Shown: positions 48,255 to 58,419 of the stretch, piece by piece | Numbering within the stretch: position 1 is the first letter of the stretch | Layout: the number at the start of each line of letters is the position of its first letter | Source of the DNA: Anisus vortex | Taxonomy: Eukaryota > Mollusca > Gastropoda > Planorbidae | NCBI GenBank assembly: GCA_949126835.1 | Contig: OX421506.1 | Span: forward strand, 18,925,215-18,989,214 | DNA length: 64,000 nucleotides | Reading direction: 5' to 3' | Made by a program: the position numbers and the translations under genes | Notes under the pieces: generated by a model | What the model was told of the DNA's origin: nothing | Databases searched by the model: none | What the model saw: only the letters and a program-made list of their open reading frames with translations

Positions 48255-48960
48255 AAAAAGTTTATAGGAACCGTTTATAGGAACAGTTTATTGGAACAGT
48301 TTAGTGGAACAGTTTATAGAAACAGTTTATCGGAACAGTTTATTGGACCAGTTTATTGGAACAGTTTATTTGAACAGTTTATTGGAACAGTTTATTGGAT
48401 CAGTTTATTGGACCAGTTTATTGGACCAGTTTATTGGACCAGTTTATTTGAACAGTTTATTGGAACAGTTTATTGGAACAGTTTATTGGAACAGTTTATT
48501 GGAACAGTTTATTGGAACAGTTTATTGGACCAGTTTATTGGATCAGTTTATTGGATCAGTTTATTGGAACAGTTTATTGGACCAGTTTATGTTTATTGGA
48601 CCAGTTTATTGGACCAGTTTATTGGAACAGTTTATTGGAACAGTTTATTGGAACAGTTTATTGGAACATTTATTGGAACAGTTTATTGGAACAGTTTATT
48701 GGAACAGTTTATTGGAACAGTTTTTTGGAACATTTATTGGAACAGTTTATTGGAACAGTTTATTGGAACAGTTTATAGGACCATTTAATTGGAACAGTTT
48801 ATTGGAACAGTTTATGGAACAGTTTAATGGAGCAGTTTATTGGAACATTTTATTGGAAAAAAGTATTGGAACATTTTATTGGAAAAGTTTATTGGAACAG
48901 TTTATTGGAACAATAAAAGGAGCATATTGTAGGGACAATTTATATAACAGTTCTTTGGAA
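48255..48960. repeat. 13-bp minisatellite
   Basis: The unit is TTGGAACAGTTTA with TTGGACCAG and TTGGATCAG variants. All plus frames are open, producing chance EQFIGTVYW-type ORFs. Confidence 0.93.
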
Positions 48961-49636
48961 CATTTTTGAATAATTGATAAAAACAGTTTCGGAACAGTTT
49001 AAATGAACATTTATAAGTAGGCTACAAATGATAGTAGCAGTTTAAAGGCTCATTATATAGGAACAGTTGATAATAATATGAATATATCTAAAAAAAAGTA
49101 CAACTATTATATTATTTTAATTCATCAAAATATGTGTATATTCTTCCCCAACTAGTTCCCTGCTCAGTCTCGCTCTTGGCTTAACTAAAAAAAAGTCTGA
49201 CTTGGATTTTTGTATTATTGCAGCAAAGAACATTTTGAGCGTGCTTATAGTAAATTAATCTAAGTAGATTCACGGAAATATGTTTCGTTTAATATTCGAA
49301 TGACTTAAATCGGATAAACAAAACTAACAAATATTGTCTGCAGTACCTGCAATAAAACTTTCAGGGCCCTCTTAGGACCGATAGACCCCAAAAGAGGCCA
49401 CAATGCAACAGGGAGACGTGGTCATCCTCGGGAATGAGGGACGAACAGTGCACACACACACAACATGGATGCCGAGCTCCTTAATGGGACAGATCATTTG
49501 TTTTTAGTGTTCCAGGGCCATTTTACACAATAATTATCTGGAAACCTTTCGGGCAGTGCGTGAATGCGGTTAGAGAAGAAACAAAATGCACTGTAATAGA
49601 GAATGAAATATTAAATGTAAAAGCAGCGTGACTCAC

Positions 49637-49714
49637 ACAACTTCCGGGACCGGAAATCCGTTAACGTCTGGTCCTCATCCGGGGATCCTTTCTTGCCTGC
49701 TCCACCCCTCGTTA
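49637..49714 (-). CDS. Exon 6 (78 bp, phase 1-1)
   Basis: The acceptor is CATAACAG and the donor TTGT|GTGAGT. It encodes TRGGAGKKGSPDEDQ and ends TDFRSRKL. Length and phase match exon 8, and the sequence matches it only loosely (acidic run then aromatic and basic end). Confidence 0.62.
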
Positions 49715-49851
49715 CTGTTATGGAAGTAGAAGTAGTAATAAAACAACAACAACAACATTCAAGTATAAATACATTTTATCAATGTTGCTCCTTGGGACAC
49801 GTTAGGGTCATACGTTTGTAAGGTCAATGCATACACAGGGATAGTGTAGAC

Positions 49852-50060
49852 CAGGGGTCGGCAACCGACGGCACGCGTACCAGCCTTGGCACGCAAAGCT
49901 ATTTTTAACGGCACGCGGCAGACTACCCCAAACAAATCTATTCAAGTACTTCTACAAGAAGTTGACTGCTAAAGTTGGATGACCTTTTAGGCTTTTGGCA
50001 CGCTTAGTGAATTAGAAATCCTACTTTGGCACACTGTTAACAATGGGTTGCCGACCCCTG
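49852..50060. mobile_element. hAT-like MITE, copy 2
   Basis: The termini are CAGGGGTCGGCAACC and GGTTGCCGACCCCTG. The 8-bp flanks GTGTAGAC and ATGTAGAT agree at six positions. Confidence 0.8.
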
Positions 50061-50154
50061 ATGTAGATAGTACAAAGCCCTGCTTCCTTCATCCTTGTCC
50101 GCATTTAAGGGCAGGGACCTTTTAAAGCCGGACAGACTTAGGGACACCATACAA

Positions 50155-50354
50155 CAGGGATCGGCAACCTTTTGATAATATAGTCGCATTTCTAATTCAT
50201 TCTGCGTGCCAATAACCTAAAAGTCATCCCGTTCTGGTACTCAATGTTTTTCTGTAAGAGACATGAATTATTTCTTTCTTTCATTTTCCTCGTGCCATTG
50301 GAAATCGTTCTGCCTGCCAAGTCTAGCACGCGTGTCGTAGGTTGCCGACCACTG
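50155..50354. mobile_element. hAT-like MITE, copy 3
   Basis: The termini are CAGGGATCGGCAACC and GGTTGCCGACCACTG. The flanks CCATACAA and CGCTACAA agree at six of eight positions. It lies about 95 bp from copy 2. Confidence 0.75.
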
Positions 50355-50722
50355 CGCTACAAGATCAGGGAACGAATCGTAGCCTTCTAGAAATCGAACA
50401 AGGCAATACTAGCAAGCAGATGCTGGACCACAATAATATATGTAAGTGAGGGAAAACAGTCACGTGGTTTCGCATGGATTCAAAATAGGGGCAATAATAA
50501 GGGCCAGTGGAACGAAGGTGGTGGCTTTGATGCCTTTTTAGAACTTCTAGTTTCGCACGGGTTAAATTAAAGATTTGGTGAGATTTTGTCTACATTCCAT
50601 AACGGAAGTGAAGAGATTCTTATCGAGCTTAGAATATTTCTTTTGAATGAATTTTTGTAATCAGATGTTATTATATTTAAGACTAGTTAATCATAACAAG
50701 TTACAACATTGAAAATACTTAC

Positions 50723-50755
50723 CTGACTTGCGCCTGCGTTTTTTTTCTTCTTCCA
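50723..50755 (-). CDS. Microexon 5 (33 bp, phase 1-1), short basic member of the pair
   Basis: The acceptor CCTTTTTTTCAG and donor TCAG|GTAAGT bound EEEKKRRRKS. It sits where the 42-bp Lys/Glu exons sit in the other pairs and is three codons shorter. Confidence 0.66.
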
Positions 50756-51189
50756 CTGAAAAAAAGGAAGGACTTGTCGGTCATTTGCCAGCTATTTCTC
50801 ATTTACATATGCTAAAGTAGTTCCCATGCGTAAATATATTTTTCGATTTAATAGTAAAATGAATTTTTTGGGGGAAACGTTGTAAAAAAAGAAATGGTGA
50901 TGGTCCCATATTTTTCAATGCGTACCGTTTTTCTAACTTTAAAAATTGACCCGTAGTCGTCACACACAAAAAAGTTTCACATTTTAGTACTAGCTCTAAA
51001 CGACTTCGTTTTCATGCTGTTGAGCTGTTTGTTCTCTTGCAGTCAATGCCAGAGAAGCAAATGAGTATGTCTCCTTTTTAAAGTTGTTGTATGTTAAATG
51101 TCAAGTGTGTTGGTGATGGTAGGTGAAAGGGGCAACGTAGCTAGATATAAAAGGCCCAAACTCAACATTGCACGCGCTAATTTCACACT

Positions 51190-51719
51190 TGAAACTTCTT
51201 TGACAGTTTCGGAACACTCAAATTTACTTCAGTGAATTCACAATTAAAACTTCGTGGATAGTTTTGGAAAGCTAAAATTAACTTTGTCGAATTCACAATT
51301 AAAACTCCATTGATAGTTTTGGAAAGCTAAAATTTACTTCGGTGAATTCACAATTGAAACCCCATTGAAAGTTTTGGAAAATTCAAATTAACTTTGGTGA
51401 ATTCACATGTCAAAATGTATTGATAGTTTTGGAAAACGCAAATTTACTTCGCTCAATTCATAATTAAAAACTCCATTGATAGTTGTGGAAAATTCAAATT
51501 AACTTTGGTGAATTCACATTTAAAAATGTATAGATAGTTTTGGAAAACGCAAATTTACTTCGCTCAATTCACAATTAAAAACTCCATTGATAGTTTTTGA
51601 AAACTTAAATTTACTTTAGTGAATTCACAATTAAAACTGCATTGATAGTTTTGAAAAACTCAAATTAACTTCGTTGAATTTACAATTAGACAATTAATTG
51701 ATAGTTTCTAAAAACTCAC
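51190..51719. repeat. ~56-bp tandem repeat abutting the exon 4 donor
   Basis: Units contain TTGATAGTTTTGGAAA and GAATTCACAATTAAAA. The last unit merges with the first intron bases after exon 4. Confidence 0.85.
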
Positions 51720-51794
51720 AAGCTTTGAGATAGGCAACTTCCTCCCAGTCTTCTTCCGTCATTGGTTTGATCTTGCTCAGCTGATCCCGGATAG
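51720..51794 (-). CDS. Exon 4 (75 bp, phase 1-1), long member of the repeated exon pair
   Basis: The acceptor is TTCCGACAG and the donor GCTT|GTGAGT. It encodes IRDQLSKIKPMTEEDWEEVA then YLKA. It resembles exons 8 and 10 (hydrophobic residue, SIK/KIKPM, acidic run, E-Y-hydrophobic-K-A/S), which suggests duplicated exons. The ~56-bp tandem array 51190-51719 runs right up to the donor. Confidence 0.68.
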
Positions 51795-51799
51795 CTGTC

Positions 51800-53605
51800 G
51801 GAACAGTTCAAAAAGGCAAAAGGCACAATTAATTGATACGATAGCATTACAAAACAAAATAATAAAAAAAATATCGTATATCAACTAGCGAAAAAATGAA
51901 AAGAATACGTGAAAATTAAATGATGACCGCATGCAGGGAACAACCACTGAGCCAACAAAAAGCATAAGGAGAGTTTGTAGTTGGCATCTACACAACCTAT
52001 ACGAACATGCCCAGAACATACACATAACAAACACATGGCATATAGAGAGCAAAAACATCATATACATAGACTATATACCGTGCACAGATACACATAATGT
52101 AGACTGTAGAAACATACTCAGAGCATTTAAAAAACATGAAACTGAATGCTGCAGGCGGTTGCTGCAGAACATGCACAGAACATTGAACAGAACATTGAAC
52201 AGAACATGCTTTTGACATGCACTGAACATGCCTAGAAATATTTTTCTTTTTCTACTTATTTTAGGGAACAGAACAGATGCCACTGAAATTGAACTTAATG
52301 TCAGAAAATTCAATGTTAAGCTTTTGCCTAATTTGTATACTTAAACTATTCCTGGATCTAAAATATTTAGTTCGGAAATTTTAGTAACATTATTTAAATG
52401 TAAAAATTGCATTTGAAATGGGTATATCTCATAATTTTATTTTATTTTATTAAACATATTTACACTACCGTAATATTAAAAACGAGTTTAATTCTATATT
52501 TATATACATGAAATTAAAGGTTAACATCTTGTCTTTGTGGAAAAAAAAATCTTACAACAAACCATAAAGAAATTGGTGAAAAAAATGAATTTTTCAATTT
52601 TCGTCCCAAAATTTTGTTTTTCCTAGAATCGCTTGTTTTTTGATGTTTTTCTCTAAATGTCTTTTTTGATACACCTTTGTAACCCATTTATTTATTTCTT
52701 AATATTTTTTGCTTGAAACTTTTACTGACTATTCATGGTATATTTGGCAATAAAACGTTGTAATGAATTTTCGTTTAAATTATTACTTTTGTTTTTATTG
52801 TTATAAAATGGTGATATTTTAGTTGAAATTTACTTTCGCGCCATTGGCCGAACAAAAAAATGTGTAAAAAAAAAATATTTTAGTTATCGAAAATTCATCA
52901 CAACATTTCAGCACATTTTAATAAAAATCTATCAATAACTAAAGAAGTTAGTTAGGTTTAAAAATATGTAATAAACGACTAATGAAAAAAACAAAATGGC
53001 CGCCATTTCCATAGCGACCGCAAAAGAAATTTGAAAAAATTAATGAATTAATTGGGTGTGTGGTTCTACTTATGTGTGCATTTCTATACAGATCTGTTGG
53101 TAAATAACAAAAATAGGTCCGATCTGCAGTCCCCCCCCCCCTTAAGAAGCCTGCAGAGCTGTTTGCTCTCTAGCAGACTTGCAGTCAATGCCAGACAAAT
53201 ATACATACATATCTCTTTTAGTTGTTCTGTATTGTATTGGTTTTTTTAAGTTTCGAGGTGTGGAGGGGAGGGGGACAATGCCTTAAGGTTGGTCAACTTT
53301 TGGGGCATCCAAATAACAGGTGTATTGTTTCTTGTGATTAGCGGCAATGTCTACACTTGGATGGGGTGTGTTGGGTTTATTCTTTTTCGAGGTGTGAGTT
53401 GAGTGCTATATGTCGGAAATATGTCCTGTTCTCAACTGGAATATGGTGCATTGTTACTCTTGCCCGGGTAGGAACTATATGTTGTCTCCCTTGTTGGGAT
53501 TGCTTTGGTTTCTGGAGCTGTTGCGGAGGCCCCTTTGTTCCACGAGGAACCAAAGAAACTAAGCGAGTAAGCTTACTGGGATTGTTCATCCATCTGCACA
53601 GAGCA
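51800..53605. other. Intron, AT-rich, nothing recognised
   Basis: A short ACATTGAACAGA-type repeat at about 52170-52215 and long A/T tracts. No exon with matching phase was found. Confidence 0.4.
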
Positions 53606-53611
53606 ACAAGA

Positions 53612-53970
53612 AAATACATGGAACATACATGGAACATACATGGAACATACATGGAACATACATGGAACATACATGGAACATACATGGAACATACATGGAA
53701 CATACATGGAACATACATGGAATATACAGGGAACATACATGGAACATACATGGAACATACATGGAACATACAGGGAACATACAAGGAACATACATGGAAA
53801 ATACAGGGAACATACATGGAACATACAGGGAACATACATGGAACATACATGGAACATACAGGGAACATACAGGGAACATACATGGAACATACATGGAACA
53901 TACAGGGAACATACATGGAACATACATGGAACATACATGGAACATACATGGAACATACATGGAACATACG
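53612..53970. repeat. 11-bp minisatellite
   Basis: The unit is CATACATGGAA with CAGGGAA variants. All six frames are nearly open, giving several chance ORFs. Confidence 0.93.
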
Positions 53971-54054
53971 CCAATTACTAACAGAGCAGCCGTAAGCATA
54001 TTTAATATTGATTCAAAGTTTCCCATTAAGAAAGTTCACTAAAGAAAAGATTAC

Positions 54055-54105
54055 CTTTTGTTACTCGATCTTCATCATCGTATGTAACTCCTTTTTTAAA
54101 GTTGG
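54055..54105 (-). CDS. Microexon 3 (51 bp, phase 1-1)
   Basis: The acceptor CCTATTTTACAG and donor AAAAG|GTAATC bound NFKKGVTYDDEDRVTK. The 11-bp tandem array 53612-53970 begins about 85 bp into the downstream intron. Confidence 0.62.
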
Positions 54106-54429
54106 CTGTAAAATAGGATGTTAACATTTGGATCATTCACATTCTAAATAATTATTTTTGTATCTCTTGAATTACTAATGTAAATTCTTTGACCGCCACC
54201 CACCCCCACCCCACAAACACACAGCACTACGCCATTAAACCACTCAGTCATGTTAAAAGCCTCTTAACTACCATTAAGATATACGCCTCACAACCACAAT
54301 TATTATTACGAGTTACACCTCAAGATCACAGTCATGATTTACGCCTCCCAACCGCAAACATGATAAAAGCATCAGGACCATATTCATGTATATATGCACT
54401 AAGCCGACCACAATCCCAGGAGACTGCTA

Positions 54430-54740
54430 ACGACCTGGAATTATCTGATGCACCTCGCGCCCTTTGCAATTCTTCGATATGACTTACGACACGGGCCGTC
54501 GCAACGCCCGAGTGACCACAATACCACATGGCGTGACGTTCGACCACTCGACACTGTGACAAAGCAGTCGCGCGAGAAACGCCTGTCATCGCAACCGCGT
54601 AAAGCGAACGACAACCATTCTGTCGCGTCGCTCGAGACACACTACTCTGCCATAAGTCAGTAGGACTCCTCTTCGCCATGCCGCTAACAGTCCAGCTTGC
54701 ACGCCCCGACCACAATTTTCACAACTTGCTCGCGGAATAA
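54430..54740. other. GC/CpG-richer island in intron 2
   Basis: Clearly richer in CpG (for example CGTCGCAACGCCCG, GTCGCGTCGCTCGAG) than its AT-rich surroundings. Open frames exist on both strands but no protein family is recognised. It could be an inserted fragment of other origin. Confidence 0.4.
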
Positions 54741-54846
54741 TATTGCATATAGCAAAAGGACGTTTTGAAAATCTCACAACTTTCCCCGTGCCCACGGTCA
54801 GCTGAACCCCTAAGACACGGCTCTGAAAAAGTTTGATTGATAGTGA

Positions 54847-55000
54847 GCTAAAGTAAGATTTATAATTCATTCAGCGTACCAACTGCCTAAAAGTGAGTCT
54901 GCGCCGTCAACAACTTTCTTGTAGTATATACTTAAATAACATTTTTAAAGGTCTTTTGCGTGCCAAATCTTGAATGAGTTCCTTAGGTTGCCGATCTGTG
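54847..55000. mobile_element. Truncated hAT-like MITE of the same family
   Basis: AATTCATTCAGCGTACCAA and AGGTTGCCGATCTGTG match the inner and right end of copy 3. The left end is missing. Confidence 0.55.
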
Positions 55001-55019
55001 TTTAACATGTATTTTTTAC

Positions 55020-55103
55020 CTTTGGAATCTCGTCTCAATAAATCCTTGGAACTGTCGTGTTGTAGAGATATGCCGGAACCACGGCGCTGCTTCCCCTTCT
55101 TAT
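55020..55103 (-). CDS. Exon 2 (84 bp, phase 1-1)
   Basis: The acceptor is ATGTTTGTCAG and the donor AAAG|GTAAAA. It encodes KKGKQRRGSGISLQHDSSKD followed by LLRRDSK, a basic and serine-rich segment like the large exon downstream. A truncated hAT-like MITE ends at 55000, about 20 bp into the following intron. Confidence 0.65.
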
Positions 55104-56314
55104 CTGACAAACATATTACATGGAAATATGTGACATAGAATACGTTTTTGCCTTAGTTTAAAATCACTATAGAAATACACTTGAGATAAGTTCTTTAACA
55201 GAATCTTTAAAACGACTAATTAATTATACGTATAATTTTCTTATTGACAAACATAACAGACGGAAATATGTGACATAGAATAGGTTCCTGCCTTAGTTTA
55301 AAATCAGTAAATCTCTAGAAATACACCTGCGATGAGTTCGAACCTCTGAAACGACTAATTATACGTTATAACGTTTTCATTGATATAAACACACGTACTA
55401 CAAACAGATTCTGCTTAATCTTTGTCAATAATAATTTATGAATACTATTTATATTGTGCTTATTTTGCAATTTTTGCAATTTATTTTTTTGCGATTTCTA
55501 TGTTGCTTTTGATAGCTTTAAGCTAGTTGTTTTGTTTTTGTTAGTACTTTGTTGGTTATTTGTTAATTGTATTTAACGTGTTTGTTTTTTTTTTGGTTTA
55601 ATTATTAATTATTTGTTTTGGATTAGCTAGTTACCTACTAGGTCTTTCTATTTTTAATTTCGCCCAGTTTAACATTAACTATATTCTAGCTGTTTAATTA
55701 TCTAATGTGTAAGCTATGGTAGTGAAATGTTTTCTAAAACGTCTATTTTTAGCTCCAATTGTTTCAGATAATTAAAAAAAAGGTTTAACAATGAACACTA
55801 TTTTATTTTGCCACATAAGTACAATAAAGGCATAATCAAGACATAACTAGAAAATTAGAACATAGATAAATAATATATTGTACAATAATAGTAATACACA
55901 TATTAATAATAATATTGACAATAATTATTAATTAATTTAAGGTATCATAAAAGAAAATTCAAGGGAGGTTAATTCAATTTAAGATACAATAAGATGCAAC
56001 AGGATAGTTTATTGAAGCGGTCACTTGTATTGACAATAAGAGGACGCTTCACTTACAAATAGGGGCGTAGCCGCGTGAAGGGCTCGGCAGGGCTCAACCC
56101 TCCACCCACCACCCTGCCTCACCTGCCCACCCCACCCCTGAAGTTTTATTGAAAAAAACAAACTTTTTTTTATACATCTCTTTACAAAAACTATAATATA
56201 ATATACGCAAACAAACAAAAATAGTTTGGTGAATGTTTGTTACGCAACCCCCCCGCACTTCACTGTACGAGAACTCTGACCTTCGACCCTGCTTAACGAA
56301 TAGGTATAACTCAC
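55104..56314. other. Intron 1, AT-rich
   Basis: A diverged ~118-bp direct duplication (55110-55210 and about 55247-55345, sharing GGAAATATGTGACATAGAAT). Otherwise unassigned. Confidence 0.4.
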
Positions 56315-56353
56315 CTTTTCCCCAGGATGATTTTCGTTTTCCCTCAGTCCTCC
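56315..56353 (-). CDS. Microexon 1 (39 bp, phase 1-1)
   Basis: The acceptor ends in TTTCTACCAG and the donor reads AAAAG|GTGAGT. The peptide is RTEGKRKSSWGK plus split codons. It is the most upstream exon I can see, and the plus-strand LTR element starts about 1 kb further upstream. Short length makes it a moderate call, but phase and splice sites match its neighbours. Confidence 0.55.
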
Positions 56354-56474
56354 CTGGTAGAAATGAAAGGGCAAGAAATACAAAGAAAGTAACGAGATGT
56401 TGTTTAAGAAGAACAAAACAAAGCTATTGGTTTTAAAATAATTGAGGTCTTATAACAATGAGAGAAATGAGAAG

Positions 56475-57320
56475 GTTGGATAGAGAGATGAATAGATAGA
56501 TAAAAAGCAAAATAAATAGATCAATAGATAGATAGATAGATTGATAAAAAGATAGATAAATAGGTAGATATATAGAAAGATAAATAGATAGATAAATATA
56601 AAAGATAATTAGATAGATACATAGAAATATAAAAAGATAGAAAAATAGATAGATAAAGAGATAGATAAATAGAAAGATAAATAGAAAGATAAATAGAAAG
56701 ATAAATAGAAAGATAAATAGAAAGATAAATAGATAGATAAATAGATAGATAAATAGATAGATAAATAGATAGATAAATAGAAAGATAAATAGATAGATAA
56801 ATAGAAAGATAAATAGATAGATAAATAAATAGATAAATAGATAGATAAATAGATAGATAAATAGATAGATAAATAGAAAGATAAAAAGATAGATAAATAG
56901 AAAGATAAATAGAAAGATAAATAGATAGATAAATAGAAAGATAAATAGATAGATAAAAAGAAAGATAAATAGAAAGATAAATAGATAGATAAAAAGAAAG
57001 ATAAATAGAAAGATAAATAGATAGATAAATAGAAAGATAAATAGATAGATAAAAAGAAAGATAAATAGAAAGATAAATAGATAGATAAATAGAAAGATAA
57101 ATAGATAGATAAAAAGATAGATAAATAGAAAGATAAATAGATAGATAAATAGATAGATAAATAGAAAGATAAATAGAAAGATAAATAGATAGATAAATAT
57201 AAAGATAAATAGAAAGATAAATAGAAAGATAAATAGATAGATAAAAAGAAAGATAGATAGATAAATAAATAGATGAATTGATCGATAAATTGATAGATTC
57301 ATTGATAGATAAATAGAGTT
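56475..57320. repeat. GATA-type microsatellite
   Basis: Long AAATAGATAGAT / AAATAGAAAGAT array. The minus-strand frame of 310 residues (LFIYLFI repeats) is an artefact. The plus LTR element inserted at its right edge. Confidence 0.93.
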
Positions 57321-57326
57321 TGATAG

Positions 57327-58000
57327 TGTCATGTATATTGTTTTTCCAAGAATTGGAACACGCAATGTTTATTCTCCTCTCTCTCTCTTTTCTTACTACA
57401 CGCGATATTAGGACGTTTAGTAGGAAAACGAAAGGTTCTAGGTAATGCTGGGATTCTGTGTTGATCTCAAATTCTCAGAGTCTGGGAACGACTCATTATT
57501 TAATAGGGGAAGTTCCTATCGTTTTTGTTATGAGTTTTGTAATGATACCATGATTTTCACCCCTACTGGTAATGGGTCTATCCCTTGCACCACTCGGATA
57601 GTATTTAATGATTTGTTTTGTCAAAAAGACGGAGAGTTTCAAAATATGTTCCTTTGAACGTTTGTGTTTGCACTATTTTATTCTAACTGTACATAATAGA
57701 TATATTGTATATATTGAACATACCACCTGAAATAAACTATCAACAACAGTTACACTGAAGCTTCTTTGTCAAGTTACTATCCTATTGTGTTGTATACATT
57801 ACTATAAGATTTATCTACTACCATAATTTACAAGAAAGGAAATGTTGGAATACAAATACTGAATTTGTGCCCAGGACTATAAGAAGAGTTCGTGTAATAC
57901 TGAAACATAAATACTAATAATTAAAGTCTCCCCTAGGACTAACGAGAATTATCAGCAAGATCTACACAGCTCTGGCCACAAGGGGATTGTGGACGTAACA
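57327..58000 (+). repeat. 5' LTR of plus-strand element
   Basis: A 674-bp LTR from TGTCATG to CGTAACA. AATAAA lies at 57731-57736. It looks identical to the visible part of the 3' LTR at 63530. Confidence 0.93.
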
Positions 58001-58002
58001 AA

Positions 58003-58170
58003 ATTTGGTGGTCTCGCCCGGTATATTTGAGTTCTACTTTTCCTGACCTAGGATTGACAAGATTTGGTAGTCTCGTTCGGTAGATTTGAGTTCTACTTTT
58101 CTTGATCTAGGATTGGAAAAAATTTGTTGATCTCGTCTGGAAAATTTGAGTTCTATTTTTTCCTGACCTA
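58003..58170 (+). repeat. Three leader repeats of 59-60 bp (plus element)
   Basis: Units start near 58003, 58062 and 58122, each beginning with ATTTGGT/ATTTGTT and a CTCG...GG block and containing GAGTTCTA. The minus copy retains only the first unit and the beginning of the second. Confidence 0.8.
58006..58021 (+). promoter_or_regulatory. Candidate primer binding site, plus element
   Basis: TGGTGGTCTCGCCCGG begins five bases after the LTR. Diverged versions of the same block recur at about 58065 and 58125 as part of the leader repeat. Confidence 0.5.
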
Positions 58171-58227
58171 TAAATATTTTGTGACATTAGTAGTACTGAG
58201 AGCGGCATATTTGTGTTTCGTTTTCAG
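58080..58227 (+). other. Probable 148-bp intron in retrotransposon leader
   Basis: The segment begins GTAGAT, ends TTTCGTTTTCAG and has a T-rich 3' end. It is missing exactly, base for base, from the minus-strand copy, where CTCGTTCG joins directly to GACTGTG. A GT...AG precise loss fits splicing followed by reverse transcription better than random deletion. Confidence 0.75.
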
Positions 58228-58419
58228 GACTGTGAAACTATTCTTTTTAAAAAGAGGAGAGAACTGGTTTGCGTTTTTATTCCTTGGGAAGTGTGAAGAT
58301 TCCACGAAGTGTTTAATATTATATTGTGCAAATTTCTGGACAAATCGTAAGTTGGAACTTTATATTTTATTATACAATATATACTACTCTACTATCACAA
58401 ATATTTTGAACGCTACACT

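Larger units (their letters stand above)
6447..56353 (-). other. Large minus-strand multi-exon gene, 3' part (26 exons seen), unrecognised
   Basis: This span joins 26 hand-found exons, each listed separately. Every exon has an AG acceptor and a GT donor, and all junctions keep one open frame. Exons 1-18 in transcript order are phase 1-1, exon 19 is phase 1-0 and exons 20-26 are phase 0-0. The product visible here is at least 1,966 residues, mostly charged and low complexity, with a possible dimerisation-docking motif at the C terminus. The first exon begins inside a codon, so the start lies beyond the right edge. I do not recognise the family. The exon chain is inferred; RNA evidence is not available here. 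Confidence 0.72.

Noticed and set aside
48291..48969. ORFs of EQFIGTVYW repeats
   Set aside because: The 13-bp unit cycles through all three frames, so long open frames arise by chance.
53357..54042. ORFs on both strands with HGTYMEHTWNI or YVPCMFHVCS repeats
   Set aside because: The 11-bp array is open in nearly all six frames; this is not evidence of coding.
56433..57365. 310-aa ORF of LFIYLFI repeats, membrane-like
   Set aside because: It is a GATA-type microsatellite translated on the minus strand.
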